Positions 8,743 to 16,489 of a stretch of DNA of 64,000 nt are shown here, piece by piece (positions within the stretch are counted from its first letter, which is position 1; each line of letters begins with the position of its first letter). The notes beneath the pieces are model-generated. The model worked only from the letters and a program-made list of their open reading frames with translations, was not told where the DNA came from and did not search any database. The translations under genes were made by a program, and so were the position numbers. Source of the stretch: Sulfuritalea hydrogenivorans sk43H (GTDB taxonomy: Bacteria; Pseudomonadota; Gammaproteobacteria; Burkholderiales; Rhodocyclaceae); assembly GCF_000828635.1 (NCBI RefSeq), contig NZ_AP012547.1:1798001-1862000 (forward strand), given 5' to 3'.

Positions 8743-9468
8743 ATGATTCCCACGCAAACCGGCTCCTGTCACGCACTGGTTCCCGCCGCCGGCTCGGGGT
8801 CCCGCATGGGAACGCCGGCCGACCGGCCGATGCCCAAGCAATATTTGCAGCTCGCCGGCCGACCATTGATCTGGCATGCGCTGGCGACCTTGTGCGCCAC
8901 TCCGGCGATTGCCAACGTATTCGTCGTGCTGGCGCCGGACGATGCGCTCTGGCCGGCCGCACAGATGGCCGCGCTCGGTCCGAAGCTGCGTGTCCTGCGC
9001 TGCGGCGGCGAGACCCGCGCGCAAAGCGTTGCCAACGGCTTGCGGGAAATGGCCGGCGAACTCGGCGACATCGGCCACGACTGGATCCTGGTGCATGACG
9101 CGGCACGACCCTGTTTGACGATCGCGCTGGTCGAAAAGTTGATCGCCGAAGTCGGCGAGGACGATGCCGGCGGGCTGCTGGCGGTGCCCGTCGCCGATAC
9201 CCTGAAGCGTGCCTACGACGGCGGCCGGGTGCTGGAGACGGTGGCGCGGGAAGGCCTCTGGCAGGCGCAGACGCCGCAGATGTTCCGTCACCGCCTGCTG
9301 CTCGATGCGCTCGATTTCGCGCCGGCGGTGACCGACGAAGCCAGCGCCATCGAGGCGCTGGGGTTGTCGCCGCGACTGGTGGCGGCCGATGTGAGCAATC
9401 TCAAGGTGACGTATCCGCTGGATTTGAAACTGGCGGAGTGGATACTCGAAAACAGGGACAAGCCATGA
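8743..9468 (+). CDS. ispD: 2-C-methyl-D-erythritol 4-phosphate cytidylyltransferase
   Basis: 241 residues. It catalyses the CTP-dependent step of the MEP isoprenoid pathway in the cytoplasm. The signature sequences are present: [13 protein letters not shown] (nucleotide loop), [24 protein letters not shown], and [10 protein letters not shown] near the C-terminus. The usual family length is 225-240. The first in-frame ATG has no ribosome-binding site and lies just after a promoter-like sequence. The stop overlaps the start of ispF (ATGA), so the two are translationally coupled. Confidence 0.96.
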   Translation: MIPTQTGSCHALVPAAGSGSRMGTPADRPMPKQYLQLAGRPLIWHALATLCATPAIANVFVVLAPDDALWPAAQMAALGPKLRVLRCGGETRAQSVANGLREMAGELGDIGHDWILVHDAARPCLTIALVEKLIAEVGEDDAGGLLAVPVADTLKRAYDGGRVLETVAREGLWQAQTPQMFRHRLLLDALDFAPAVTDEASAIEALGLSPRLVAADVSNLKVTYPLDLKLAEWILENRDKP

Positions 9469-9953
9469 ACATTCCATTCCGCATCGGTCAGGGTTATGAC
9501 GTGCACGCGCTGACGCCGGGCCGCAAGCTGATCTTGGGCGGCGTCGAGATTCCCCATCATCAGGGCCTGCTCGGGCATTCCGATGCCGACGTGCTGCTGC
9601 ATGCGATTACCGATGCGATCCTCGGCGCGGCGGCGCTGGGCGACATCGGCCGCATGTTCCCCGACAGCGACGCGCAATGGGAAGGGGCGGACAGTCGGCG
9701 CCTGCTGCGCGGCGCGGTGGCGGCGGTGAATGCCGCCGGCTGGCGGGTGGGCAACATCGACGCCACCGTCATTGCCCAGGCGCCGAAAATCGCGCCCCAT
9801 GTCGAGGCGATGTGCGCCAATATCGCCGCCGATCTCGGCATTGCCGCCACGGCGGTCAACATCAAGGGCAAGACCACCGAACGCCTGGGCTTCACCGGGC
9901 GGGGCGAAGGCATCGCGGCCCAGGCCGTCGCCTTGCTGGTACGCAAGGAGTAA
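9465..9953 (+). CDS. ispF: 2-C-methyl-D-erythritol 2,4-cyclodiphosphate synthase
   Basis: 162 residues. It converts CDP-ME 2-phosphate to MEcPP in the MEP pathway as a trimer with a divalent metal. The metal ligands are in [11 protein letters not shown] (Asp12, His14) and in the next conserved His of [17 protein letters not shown]. The [11 protein letters not shown] block and the C-terminal [19 protein letters not shown] signature are all present. ATG 9465 overlaps the ispD stop by 4 bp. The adjacent ispD-ispF order is typical of proteobacteria. Confidence 0.97.
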   Translation: MNIPFRIGQGYDVHALTPGRKLILGGVEIPHHQGLLGHSDADVLLHAITDAILGAAALGDIGRMFPDSDAQWEGADSRRLLRGAVAAVNAAGWRVGNIDATVIAQAPKIAPHVEAMCANIAADLGIAATAVNIKGKTTERLGFTGRGEGIAAQAVALLVRKE

Positions 9954-9959
9954 TCCGGC

Positions 9960-10511
9960 ATGACCGAAGCCCGCTCGCGGCGAGTGTTCTTTGCACTCTG
10001 GCCGGACGATGAGGCGGTCAGCCATTTGTCCGCGCTGGCCCACGACCTGACCGCGCGTGGCGGCGGGCGGGTGATGCGTCCCGCCTCGCTGCACCTGACG
10101 CTGGCCTTTGTCGGCGCCGTGACGCCAACCCAGCTTGGCCAGATCGAAGACATCGCCGCCGGGGTGCGAGCCGAAGCCTTCGACCTGAGCCTCGATCGCC
10201 TCGGCTTCTGGCCGCAGCGCGGCATCCTGTGGGCCGGTTGTCGCCAGTCGCCGGCGCCGCTGCGGCGGCTGGCCGAGTCGCTGGGCGGCGGACTGCGCGC
10301 CGCCGGTTTCGCCATCGACCCCCGTTCCACGGCACAGGTACCGCACATCACCCTGGCGCGCCGCGCCCGCTGTGCCTCGCTGCCGCGCCTGGGCACGCCG
10401 ATACGCTGGCGGGTCGGCGAATTCGCCCTGGTCGAAACGCATTTGCATCCTTCGGCGGCGAGTTACAAGTCCCTGGCCGCCTTCCCGCTCGACGAAGCGG
10501 ACGCCGGTTAG
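9960..10511 (+). CDS. thpR: RNA 2',3'-cyclic phosphodiesterase (2'-5' RNA ligase family)
   Basis: 183 residues with the two catalytic HxT motifs of the 2H phosphoesterase family: H45-L-T in SLHLTLAFVG and H129-I-T in VPHITLARRA. The start RRVFFALWPDD is typical of ThpR/LigT. It hydrolyses 2',3'-cyclic phosphates on RNA; its in vivo substrate is uncertain. It lies 6 bp behind ispF and 26 bp ahead of the cNMP-domain gene, so it probably belongs to the same transcript. Confidence 0.93.
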   Translation: MTEARSRRVFFALWPDDEAVSHLSALAHDLTARGGGRVMRPASLHLTLAFVGAVTPTQLGQIEDIAAGVRAEAFDLSLDRLGFWPQRGILWAGCRQSPAPLRRLAESLGGGLRAAGFAIDPRSTAQVPHITLARRARCASLPRLGTPIRWRVGEFALVETHLHPSAASYKSLAAFPLDEADAG

Positions 10512-10537
10512 AATTTCGTCATAAGGAGCCCATCACC

Positions 10538-11074
10538 GTGGTCAAGCTGTTTCGCCCGAGGAATGCAACGCCGCGCCTGGAACGCCTGCGCAACCTGAGC
10601 CTGTTCGTCAACCTGACGCCGGCCGAGTTGCAGATCGTCGATGGCCTGCTGCATGAGCGCGACTACCTCGCCGGAGAAGTGATCTTCGATGAAGGTGAGG
10701 AGGGACAGGCGATCTACATCGTCGCGGCGGGCGAAGTGCTGATTTCCCGGCAGGAGCAGGGGGATGCCGGCCGCGCGGCGCAAACCGAGTCCGCATTGCG
10801 CCCCCGGCGGCGGCAGGGAGACACCGGGCGTCTGGCCCAGCTCGGTCCCGGCACCTTTTTCGGTGAACTGGCGCTGCTCGACAATTCGCCGCGTTCGGCC
10901 CAGGCGCGGGCGGCGACTGCCTGCCAGCTGATCGTGTTCTTTCGCGACGATTTCGTCGGCCTGCTCGACACCCACGCCCGCATCGCCTCGAAGATTTCGC
11001 GCGAACTGGCGCGCCACCTGGGCGCCCGCATGCGCGACATGGCGCTGGCAACCGGCGCCCATCAGCATCTGTGA
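10538..11074 (+). CDS. Cyclic-nucleotide-binding-domain protein (GTG start)
   Basis: 178 residues forming a single cyclic-nucleotide-binding fold: ERLRNLSLFVNLTPAELQIV, GEVIFDEGEEGQAIYIVAAGEVLIS, then the phosphate-binding-cassette-like GTFFGELALLDNSPRSAQARA. It has no DNA-binding helix-turn-helix, so it is not a complete Crp/Fnr regulator. A 25-residue Arg/Gln-rich insert (ESALRPRRRQGD) interrupts the beta roll. GTG 10538 has AAGGAG at 10523-10528. The gene's end overlaps the next start (TGATG), which suggests a regulatory module for the exporter-like protein that follows. Confidence 0.82.
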   Translation: MVKLFRPRNATPRLERLRNLSLFVNLTPAELQIVDGLLHERDYLAGEVIFDEGEEGQAIYIVAAGEVLISRQEQGDAGRAAQTESALRPRRRQGDTGRLAQLGPGTFFGELALLDNSPRSAQARAATACQLIVFFRDDFVGLLDTHARIASKISRELARHLGARMRDMALATGAHQHL

Positions 11075-12216
11075 TGCCCGACACCTCGCCCGCAAGCTAT
11101 GCCGTGGAAGAGGGCCAGCACGGCTCCGGCCCCATCGTCTGGGCCTCGATCATCGCCACCACCTGCCTGCTGCTGTTCTTCTTCCAGAAAATACTCTGGC
11201 TGGTGGTGCCCTTCCTGCTGGCGCTGATCCTTTACTATTTCCTCTACCCTTCGATGCAGGCGCTGATCTATCGCGGCATGAGCCGCGAGGCGGCGGCCAG
11301 CACGGTCACCGTGGGCTTTCTTGCCTTGCTCGCGGTGGTCGGCGTGGCGCTGGCGCCCTGGGTCACCGGACAGGTTGCCGGCTGGCAGGAGGCCGTCATC
11401 GGCTATGTGCAAGGCGGCCTGCAACTGCTGGACCGCTCGCTGCGGGCGCTGGAAGCGGCCTGGGCGCCGCTGGCTCGCGCACACCTGGCGGACACCGTGG
11501 CGGGGCGCCTGACGCAAGGCGCGGGCAGCGTGACCGATCACCTTGAGCCGATCGTGGTCGGCATCATGGCCTGGGCGCCATCGCTGATGCTGGCGCCCTT
11601 CCTCGCCTATTTCTTCCTGCGCGACGGGCGTCGCTTCCAGCGTTTTCTCGGCGGCGCGGTGCCCAATGCCTTTTTCGAAAAGACCTTGTACCTGCTGCAT
11701 GAAATCGACCGCACTTCGCGCGCCTATTTCCAGGGCCTGATCAAGCTCACCGTGCTCGATACCCTGACGCTGGCCGCCGGCCTGTGGCTGCTGGGAATTC
11801 CCGGGCCGTTCGCGCTGGGCCTGATCTGCGCCGTGCTGGCCTGGATTCCCTATGTCGGCTCGATCCTCGGCGGCCTGCTGGTGGTGCTGGTGGCGGCGAC
11901 CGATTTCCCCGACGCGCCGGGCATGGCCTACTGGGCCGTGGCCCTGTTCGTGCTGGTGCGCCTGCTCGACGACTTCGTCTATATGCCGCTCACCATCGGC
12001 AAGAGCCTGGCGCTGCATCCGCTGGTAACGGTGCTGATGATTTTCGTCGGTGGCGCGGTGGCGGGTATCGCCGGATTGATGCTGGTGCTACCGGTGCTGG
12101 GCGTGGTGATGGTAATCGGCGAAACCATCGGCGTCATCGTCACCGACCCGCGCCTGATGGCGCGCCACCGGCATGCGCTGGCGCTGCGGCGGGAACAGGC
12201 CAGCAGCGACCTGTAA
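11074..12216 (+). CDS. AI-2E family transporter (PerM/YdgG type)
   Basis: 380 residues with about eight membrane helices. The N-terminal pair (IIATTCLLLFFFQKILWLVVPFLLALILYYFLYP) is followed by a long non-membrane segment (about 110-165). The C-terminal half holds the family signature (IPYVGSILGGLLVVLVA; LDDFVYMPLTIGKSLALHPLVTVLMIFVGG). Members export small molecules, Na+ or H+ in different species; the AI-2 label is historical. The start overlaps the preceding cNMP-domain gene by one base. Confidence 0.88.
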   Translation: MPDTSPASYAVEEGQHGSGPIVWASIIATTCLLLFFFQKILWLVVPFLLALILYYFLYPSMQALIYRGMSREAAASTVTVGFLALLAVVGVALAPWVTGQVAGWQEAVIGYVQGGLQLLDRSLRALEAAWAPLARAHLADTVAGRLTQGAGSVTDHLEPIVVGIMAWAPSLMLAPFLAYFFLRDGRRFQRFLGGAVPNAFFEKTLYLLHEIDRTSRAYFQGLIKLTVLDTLTLAAGLWLLGIPGPFALGLICAVLAWIPYVGSILGGLLVVLVAATDFPDAPGMAYWAVALFVLVRLLDDFVYMPLTIGKSLALHPLVTVLMIFVGGAVAGIAGLMLVLPVLGVVMVIGETIGVIVTDPRLMARHRHALALRREQASSDL

Positions 12217-12237
12217 ACGTAAATCCAGAAAAAGCAG

Positions 12238-12389
12238 TTGATCCGCAGATTTCGCAGATTTCCGCAGATAGAGCAATACTCTTGGCACGCCTTGCCGATC
12301 ACCCATCGGGCGTGTCGGCGAGTACCTCCAACCCTATGAAATACCGCGTTTTAATCTGCGAAAATCTGCGTCATCTGCGGAAAACAGGT
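12238..12389. repeat. Inverted pair of CGCAGAT-rich repeats
   Basis: The left arm at about 12240-12270 reads ATCCGCAGATTTCGCAGATT then TCCGCAGAT. The right arm at about 12354-12385 reads AATCTGCGAAAATCTGCG then TCATCTGCGG, its near reverse complement. The arms enclose about 85 bp of unrelated sequence. The right arm ends just before the IS5-type element. Similar CGCAGAT-type repeats occur between genes in many bacteria; the pair could fold as a long hairpin behind the AI-2E gene. Confidence 0.6.
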
Positions 12390-12392
12390 TAA

Positions 12393-13583
12393 GGAATCGC
12401 TGAATAAGCCACCGCAAAATGCGACAGCGAATTGAAATCGAGACGGAATTGTGATGGCAATGTCATGTGCATTGGATAGTGGGCCGTATTCAAGCCTGGA
12501 TTCGGGGAATTCTCCCGATTCCTGCTCATGCCGGACGCACCTCTCCCATCAGAGGTCGGCCCCATTTGCTGATGTTGAGCATCGCCAGCATGGCGAAAGC
12601 GCGGTTGGCATTCTTCGCCAAGCCGCGATAGCGAACCTTGGCAAATCCCCACAGGCGCTTCAAGGTAAGAAACGGGTGCTCGACCTTGGAACGCACACTG
12701 GACTTGCGCCGGTTGGTTTCCTTGTCGGCTTCGCTCAAGGGATGATTCTTGTAGGCGCGTTTGTTGGTGAAGTCTTTCGCCTTCGGCGCAATGTCCTTGA
12801 GTCGTTCCCGCTGCTGCTTGCCCCGGTAGGCACTGTCACCGTAGAAACGGGTTTCCTCGCCATGCAGCAGGTTCGGCACTTGGTGGCTGTCATGGACATT
12901 CGCCGCAGTGACGCTCGCGCTATGAACCAGGCCCGTCTGACTGTCGGTGCCAATGTGCAGCTTCATGCCGAAGTGCCACTCGTTGCCCTTTTTGGTTTGA
13001 TGCATCTCGGGGTCACGGCGTTTCTCTTGATTCTTGGTCGAGGGGGGCGCAGCGATCAGTGTGGCATCGACAATCGTGCCACCGGACAGCTTCATGCCGT
13101 TGGCCAGCAGCAATTCGCCCACCTTGGCGAACAGCGCCGCGCCCAGCTTGTGCTCTTCCATCAAGTGACGAAAGTGAAGCAAGGTCGTCGAATCGGGCGC
13201 CCGTTCGCGGCCAAAATCGAATCGGCAGAAGTCTCGAAACACGGCCACGTCGTAGAGCGCGTCTTCGCAGGCTTCGTCGCTCAGGTTGAACCAATTGGCG
13301 ACGCAGTACATCCGCAGCATCCGCTCTACACCCACCGGCGGACGGCCATTCCCGGCCTTCGGGTAATGCGGCTCGATCAACGCACAGAACTCGGCCCACG
13401 GCATCAAGCCGTCCATTCTCGCCAGAAATTCCGCCTTGCGCGTCGTTCGGCCGTGCTTCTCGAATCCTTTCACTGCCGCCAGCGTCATCTGCTTCATCGT
13501 CTTGTCTCCTGTGATCACAACCCTTTGTCTGACTCCATGACAAAGAAATCGTTCACGGCGTTTGTACCTTATTCAGCGTTTCC
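12393..13583 (-). mobile_element. IS5-family insertion sequence with TTAA target duplication
   Basis: A 1191-bp element. Its ends are GGAATCGCTGAATAAG on the left and the reverse complement of GGAAACGCTGAATAAG on the right, differing at one base. TTAA flanks both sides (12389-12392 and 13584-13587), fitting the YTAR-type 4-bp duplication of this family. One intact transposase gene reads leftward. The right-hand TTAA also supplies the stop codon of the globin gene. Confidence 0.88.
12526..13497 (-). CDS. IS5-family DDE transposase
   Basis: About 323 residues from MKQMTLAAVKGFEKHGRTTRK. It contains the DUF772 N-terminal domain (GRPPVGVERMLRMYCVANWFNLSDEACEDALYD) and an IS5-type DDE core: GTIVDATLIAAPPSTKN (first Asp), FYGDSAYRG (second Asp) and RSKVEHPFLTLKRLWGFAKVRYRGL (Glu, with the Y-2-R-3-E-like signature). 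An in-frame ATG seven codons upstream is also possible. No frameshift is seen, so the element may be active. Confidence 0.93.
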   Translation of the reverse strand: MKQMTLAAVKGFEKHGRTTRKAEFLARMDGLMPWAEFCALIEPHYPKAGNGRPPVGVERMLRMYCVANWFNLSDEACEDALYDVAVFRDFCRFDFGRERAPDSTTLLHFRHLMEEHKLGAALFAKVGELLLANGMKLSGGTIVDATLIAAPPSTKNQEKRRDPEMHQTKKGNEWHFGMKLHIGTDSQTGLVHSASVTAANVHDSHQVPNLLHGEETRFYGDSAYRGKQQRERLKDIAPKAKDFTNKRAYKNHPLSEADKETNRRKSSVRSKVEHPFLTLKRLWGFAKVRYRGLAKNANRAFAMLAMLNISKWGRPLMGEVRPA

Positions 13584-13985
13584 TTAAACGTTTGGCGGAT
13601 CGCCGCGGTTGCGCATGTGATGCGCCAGGTCGTTGAGCGACTTGTCCAGCGCGGCGCGCAAGCCGTCGTCGGGTATCACTTCCGCCATCGCCTGGCGCAT
13701 GCACAGCATCCATTGTTCCGCTTCGTTGCTGGCGATGGTAAAGGGCAGGTGCCGCGCGCGCAGCTTGGGGTGGCCGAACTTCTCGACATAAAGCTGCGGA
13801 CCGCCCAGCCAGCCGCAGAGAAACATGAACAGTTTTTCCTCGGCGCTGGACAGATCCGCAGCATGCAGCTTGCGGATGCCGTAGGCCTCGGGCAGCGTGT
13901 CCATCAGTTCATAGAAACGCTGTACCAGCTGGCGCACGGCAGGTTCGCCGCCGATGCGGGAGAAGGGTGTGGTGGTTTCGTTCAT
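13584..13985 (-). CDS. Truncated haemoglobin, group II type
   Basis: 133 residues in the 2-on-2 globin fold. RIGGEPAVRQLVQRFYELMD is the N-terminal helix pair. FMFLCGWLGGPQLYVEKFGHPKLRARHLPF includes the group-II GGP turn and the proximal His (RARH). EQWMLCMRQAM carries the group-II Trp of helix G. Such proteins bind O2 or NO and are tied to redox or nitrosative stress. The start overlaps the end of the sensor-kinase gene by 4 bp, so it is the last gene of the ompR-envZ operon. Its TAA stop lies within the TTAA target duplication of the neighbouring IS5-type element; the reading frame is undamaged. Confidence 0.92.
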   Translation of the reverse strand: MNETTTPFSRIGGEPAVRQLVQRFYELMDTLPEAYGIRKLHAADLSSAEEKLFMFLCGWLGGPQLYVEKFGHPKLRARHLPFTIASNEAEQWMLCMRQAMAEVIPDDGLRAALDKSLNDLAHHMRNRGDPPNV

Positions 13986-15445
13986 GGGGCGACGGTGGCG
14001 GTTGGGGTGGAAGGGTGCAGCACCAGGCGGGCCACCAGCCCGCCGCCTTCACGCGCCAGCAGTTCCAGGCGGCCGTTGTGGGAGCGGGCGATACGCTCGA
14101 CGATGGCCAGGCCGAGGCCGGCGCCCGCCGCATCGGTGCGGGCGGTTTCAAGACGGGCAAAGGGCCGCTTCATGCGTTCCACCTCCTGCGACGGAATGCC
14201 GGGGCCGCGGTCGCGTACCTCGATGCTGGATTCGCCGGCGGCGGCATTCAGGGCGAGCTCGACCGGGGAGTCGTTGCCGGCATGGCGCAGTGCATTGTCG
14301 ATCAGGTTGCTGACAGCCCGGCGCAGGGCCTGCGGCCGCACCGGAATGGCGCTGGCAAGAGTCGGCGCTGGCGGTACGGCGACATTGAAGCCACGACGCT
14401 GGTATTGCGTGGCGAGTTCGGCCAGCAGGGCGCCGACATCCACCTCCTGCAAGGCTTCGCCGCTTTCCGAGCGGGCGAAATCGAGAAACTGGCCGATGGT
14501 CTTGTCCATTTCCTCGATGTCGGCAGTCATGCCTTCGCGCAGGCCGTCGTCGCCGGCCATTTCGATGCCCATGCGCAGGCGCGTCAGCGGCGTGCGCAGG
14601 TCGTGCGAAATGCCGGCCAGGATCAGGGCGCGGTCCTGGTCGAGCTGGGCCAGGTCGGCGCTCATCTGGTTGAAGGCATGGGCGACGGTCGCCAGTTCGG
14701 TCGGGCCGCCTTCATCGAGGCGGGCCGCCGTCTCGCCAGCGCCGACTTTGCGCGCGGCTTCCTGCAGGGCCTTGAGCGGGCGGGTGATGCGAAACACGAT
14801 GAGCCAGGCGCCGAGCAGGGAAAGCAGCAGCGCCGCCACGCCCCAGCCCAGCCAGCCCAGCGGAAACACGCGGTCGATGCGCTCGCGGGGCAGGGCCAGC
14901 CAGTAGTTGCCTTCGTCGCTGTCGTCGATGCGGAAGCTGACGAACAGGGCCCGTTCGCCTTCCCGTTCCAGCGTCAGGCGGGTCGCCGGTCCCAGTTGTT
15001 CCCTGACCAGTTCTTCCACCCGGAGCAGGAAAACCCGGTCGGGCAGCGGTTGGACACGGTCCGTTGCATCGGCCGGGTAGATGTGGATGCCTTCGCGGTC
15101 GGACAGTTCGCGCAACAGTTCGCGGCGCGCTTCGGGACGGGCGGAAACCAGCGCCGCACGCGTCAGGTTGGCCACGCTGACCAGGGTTTGCGCCAGTTGC
15201 CGGGCGCGCGGCTCGCGCTCGTAGGCCCGGAAAATGGCGAACCAGGCCACGACGGAAAGCACCATCAGCAGGGCCACGAACAGGAACGTGCGCCAGAGAA
15301 GAGTCTGCGGCCATGGCCGCAGCCGATCAGTCGCCCCCTTCCGCGGGGCGTAGGCGGGATTTCGCGAAGCATCGCTTCGTGCCGCCGCAGCCGGCCGGCT
15401 GTGCAAAGCCGGCCGTGGGGCCGGGGATGGGGGGATGGCTGTCAT
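13982..15445 (-). CDS. EnvZ-type membrane sensor histidine kinase
   Basis: 487 residues. The N-terminus is an unusual Pro/Ala/Arg-rich cytoplasmic stretch (1-47). It is followed by a membrane helix (WRTFLFVALLMVLSVVAWFAIF), a periplasmic sensor of about 110 residues, a second helix (WGVAALLLSLLGAWLIVFRIT), HAMP, HisKA with LAGISHDLRTPLTRLRM (phospho-acceptor His281) and an ATPase domain (NLIDNALRHA; DRGPGIP; GAGLGLAIV). The start overlaps the regulator stop (TGATG). A copy of the 22-bp repeat encodes VAVPPAPTLA between HisKA and the ATPase domain, and a cluster of palindromes encodes the N-terminal extension. It likely senses an envelope signal and phosphorylates the adjacent OmpR-type protein. 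Confidence 0.92.
   Translation of the reverse strand: MTAIPPSPAPRPALHSRPAAAARSDASRNPAYAPRKGATDRLRPWPQTLLWRTFLFVALLMVLSVVAWFAIFRAYEREPRARQLAQTLVSVANLTRAALVSARPEARRELLRELSDREGIHIYPADATDRVQPLPDRVFLLRVEELVREQLGPATRLTLEREGERALFVSFRIDDSDEGNYWLALPRERIDRVFPLGWLGWGVAALLLSLLGAWLIVFRITRPLKALQEAARKVGAGETAARLDEGGPTELATVAHAFNQMSADLAQLDQDRALILAGISHDLRTPLTRLRMGIEMAGDDGLREGMTADIEEMDKTIGQFLDFARSESGEALQEVDVGALLAELATQYQRRGFNVAVPPAPTLASAIPVRPQALRRAVSNLIDNALRHAGNDSPVELALNAAAGESSIEVRDRGPGIPSQEVERMKRPFARLETARTDAAGAGLGLAIVERIARSHNGRLELLAREGGGLVARLVLHPSTPTATVAP
14360..14381 (+). repeat. Dispersed 22-bp repeat, copy inside the EnvZ-type kinase gene
   Basis: AGTCGGCGCTGGCG then GTACGGCG, 21 of 22 identical to copy 1. 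On the coding (minus) strand it reads V-A-V-P-P-A-P-T-L in the region linking HisKA to the ATPase domain. The same residues PAPTLA arise from the copy in sucB. Confidence 0.75.
15305..15432. repeat. Cluster of palindromes encoding the kinase N-terminal extension
   Basis: Four hairpin-forming words occur in about 125 bp. They are the perfect palindrome CTGCGGCCATGGCCGCAG at 15305-15322, CGCCCCC with GGGGCG at about 15332-15350, CGAAGC with GCTTCG at about 15364-15378, and AGCCGGCCGGCT at about 15389-15400 with a second GCCGGCC downstream. They resemble a REP/BIME-like unit. Here most of them fall inside the open frame of the sensor kinase. Confidence 0.5.
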
Positions 15446-16176
15446 CACTCGCTATGTTTCGTTCCGTCAGGAACGAATACATAGCCGAAGCCCCACACGG
15501 TCTGGATGTAACGCGGCTTGGCGGGGTCTTCCTCGACCAGTTTGCGCAGCCGCGAAATTTGCACGTCGATGGCGCGGTCGAAGACTTCATATTCGCGGCC
15601 ACGCGCCAGTTCCATCAACTTGTCGCGGCTCATCGGCTGGCGCGGATGTTCCAGCAGCACGCGCAGCAGGCCGAATTCGCCCGAGGTGAGCAGGGTGCAT
15701 TCCTCATCGCGTTCGAGTTCCCGCGTCGCCAGGTTGATTTTCACCTTGCCGAAGCTCACGCTTTCCTCGGTGATGGCGGGGGCGCCGGGAGGCGGCGGCG
15801 CGGCGCGGCGGCGCAGCACGGCATGGATGCGGGCCACCAGTTCGCGCGGATTGAAGGGCTTGGGCAGGTAGTCGTCGGCGCCGATTTCGAGGCCGACGAT
15901 GCGATCGACCTCGTCGCCCTTGGCCGTCAGCATGATGACGCTTACCGTATTGGCCGCGCCGCGCAGGCGGCGACAAATGGCCAGGCCGTCTTCGCCGGGC
16001 AGCATCAGGTCGAGCACGATCAGGTCGTAGAGTTCGCGCTCCAGCGCACGGTCCATGGCGGGCGCATCGGGCACGGCCTTGACCGTGAATCCCTGATCGG
16101 AAAGATAGCGCTCCAGCAGTTGGCGCAGGCGAAGGTCGTCATCGACGACCAGAATCTTGTTCCTGGTTTCGTTCAT
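15445..16176 (-). CDS. ompR: OmpR-family response regulator
   Basis: 243 residues. The receiver domain (1-120) has the acidic pocket VVDDD, phospho-acceptor Asp56 in LIVLDLMLPGEDG, and Lys in LPKPF. The winged-helix DNA-binding domain (about 140-238) ends in RYIQTVWGFGYVFVPDG, the typical OmpR finish. The NPRELVARIHAVLRRR hinge and GREYEVFDRAIDVQISRLRKLVEEDP closely follow E. coli OmpR. It is encoded directly ahead of the EnvZ-type kinase with overlapping codons. Tandem TTACAAA words about 44 bp upstream of its start could be its own binding sites. Confidence 0.93.
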   Translation of the reverse strand: MNETRNKILVVDDDLRLRQLLERYLSDQGFTVKAVPDAPAMDRALERELYDLIVLDLMLPGEDGLAICRRLRGAANTVSVIMLTAKGDEVDRIVGLEIGADDYLPKPFNPRELVARIHAVLRRRAAPPPPGAPAITEESVSFGKVKINLATRELERDEECTLLTSGEFGLLRVLLEHPRQPMSRDKLMELARGREYEVFDRAIDVQISRLRKLVEEDPAKPRYIQTVWGFGYVFVPDGTKHSE

Positions 16177-16219
16177 GGGCTAAATCCTAGCCGGATCGAC
16201 GGCATCCTGCCAGCCGACC

Positions 16220-16265
16220 TTACAAACGATTACAAAGGCCGCCGGGGCGCAACACTTCGCTTACA
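16220..16265. promoter_or_regulatory. Direct repeats TTACAAA, candidate OmpR-type operator
   Basis: TTACAAA at 16220-16226 and 16230-16236 are exactly 10 bp apart, and a third TTACA lies at 16260-16264. Response regulators of the OmpR/PhoB class bind head-to-tail sites spaced about one helical turn. The site is in the 159-bp gap between ompR (leftward) and the small exported peptide gene (rightward), so it could control both. Confidence 0.45.
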
Positions 16266-16335
16266 GCCTCTGCCGAGAATGCAAGCGTGCCGGAAGAGCG
16301 GCCGCGACAGCCCGCAACAGACATCGGAGGCAATC

Positions 16336-16470
16336 ATGAAAGCACTATTCTTCAGCATGGCCCTGGCCGCAGGACTGGCTCTGTGGGGCGCCGAACCGCA
16401 GGCCGGGGTGGATAACCTCGTGGCCGCCAGCCGTTTCGCCGGCGAGCAGGTTTACAATATCCTGCGTTGA
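16336..16470 (+). CDS. Small exported peptide (44 residues)
   Basis: ATG 16336 is preceded by CGGAGGCAATC, a strong ribosome-binding site. The product starts with a Sec-type signal (MKALFFSMALAAGLALWGAEPQA), leaving about 20 residues (GVDNLVAASRFAGEQVYNILR) after likely cleavage. I recognise no family. The strong ribosome-binding site, signal peptide and position next to the OmpR-type operator argue that it is real. The next small exported protein starts 19 bp downstream, so the two form a mini-operon. Confidence 0.6.
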   Translation: MKALFFSMALAAGLALWGAEPQAGVDNLVAASRFAGEQVYNILR

Positions 16471-16489
16471 TGATGAAAGAGGACAGGCT

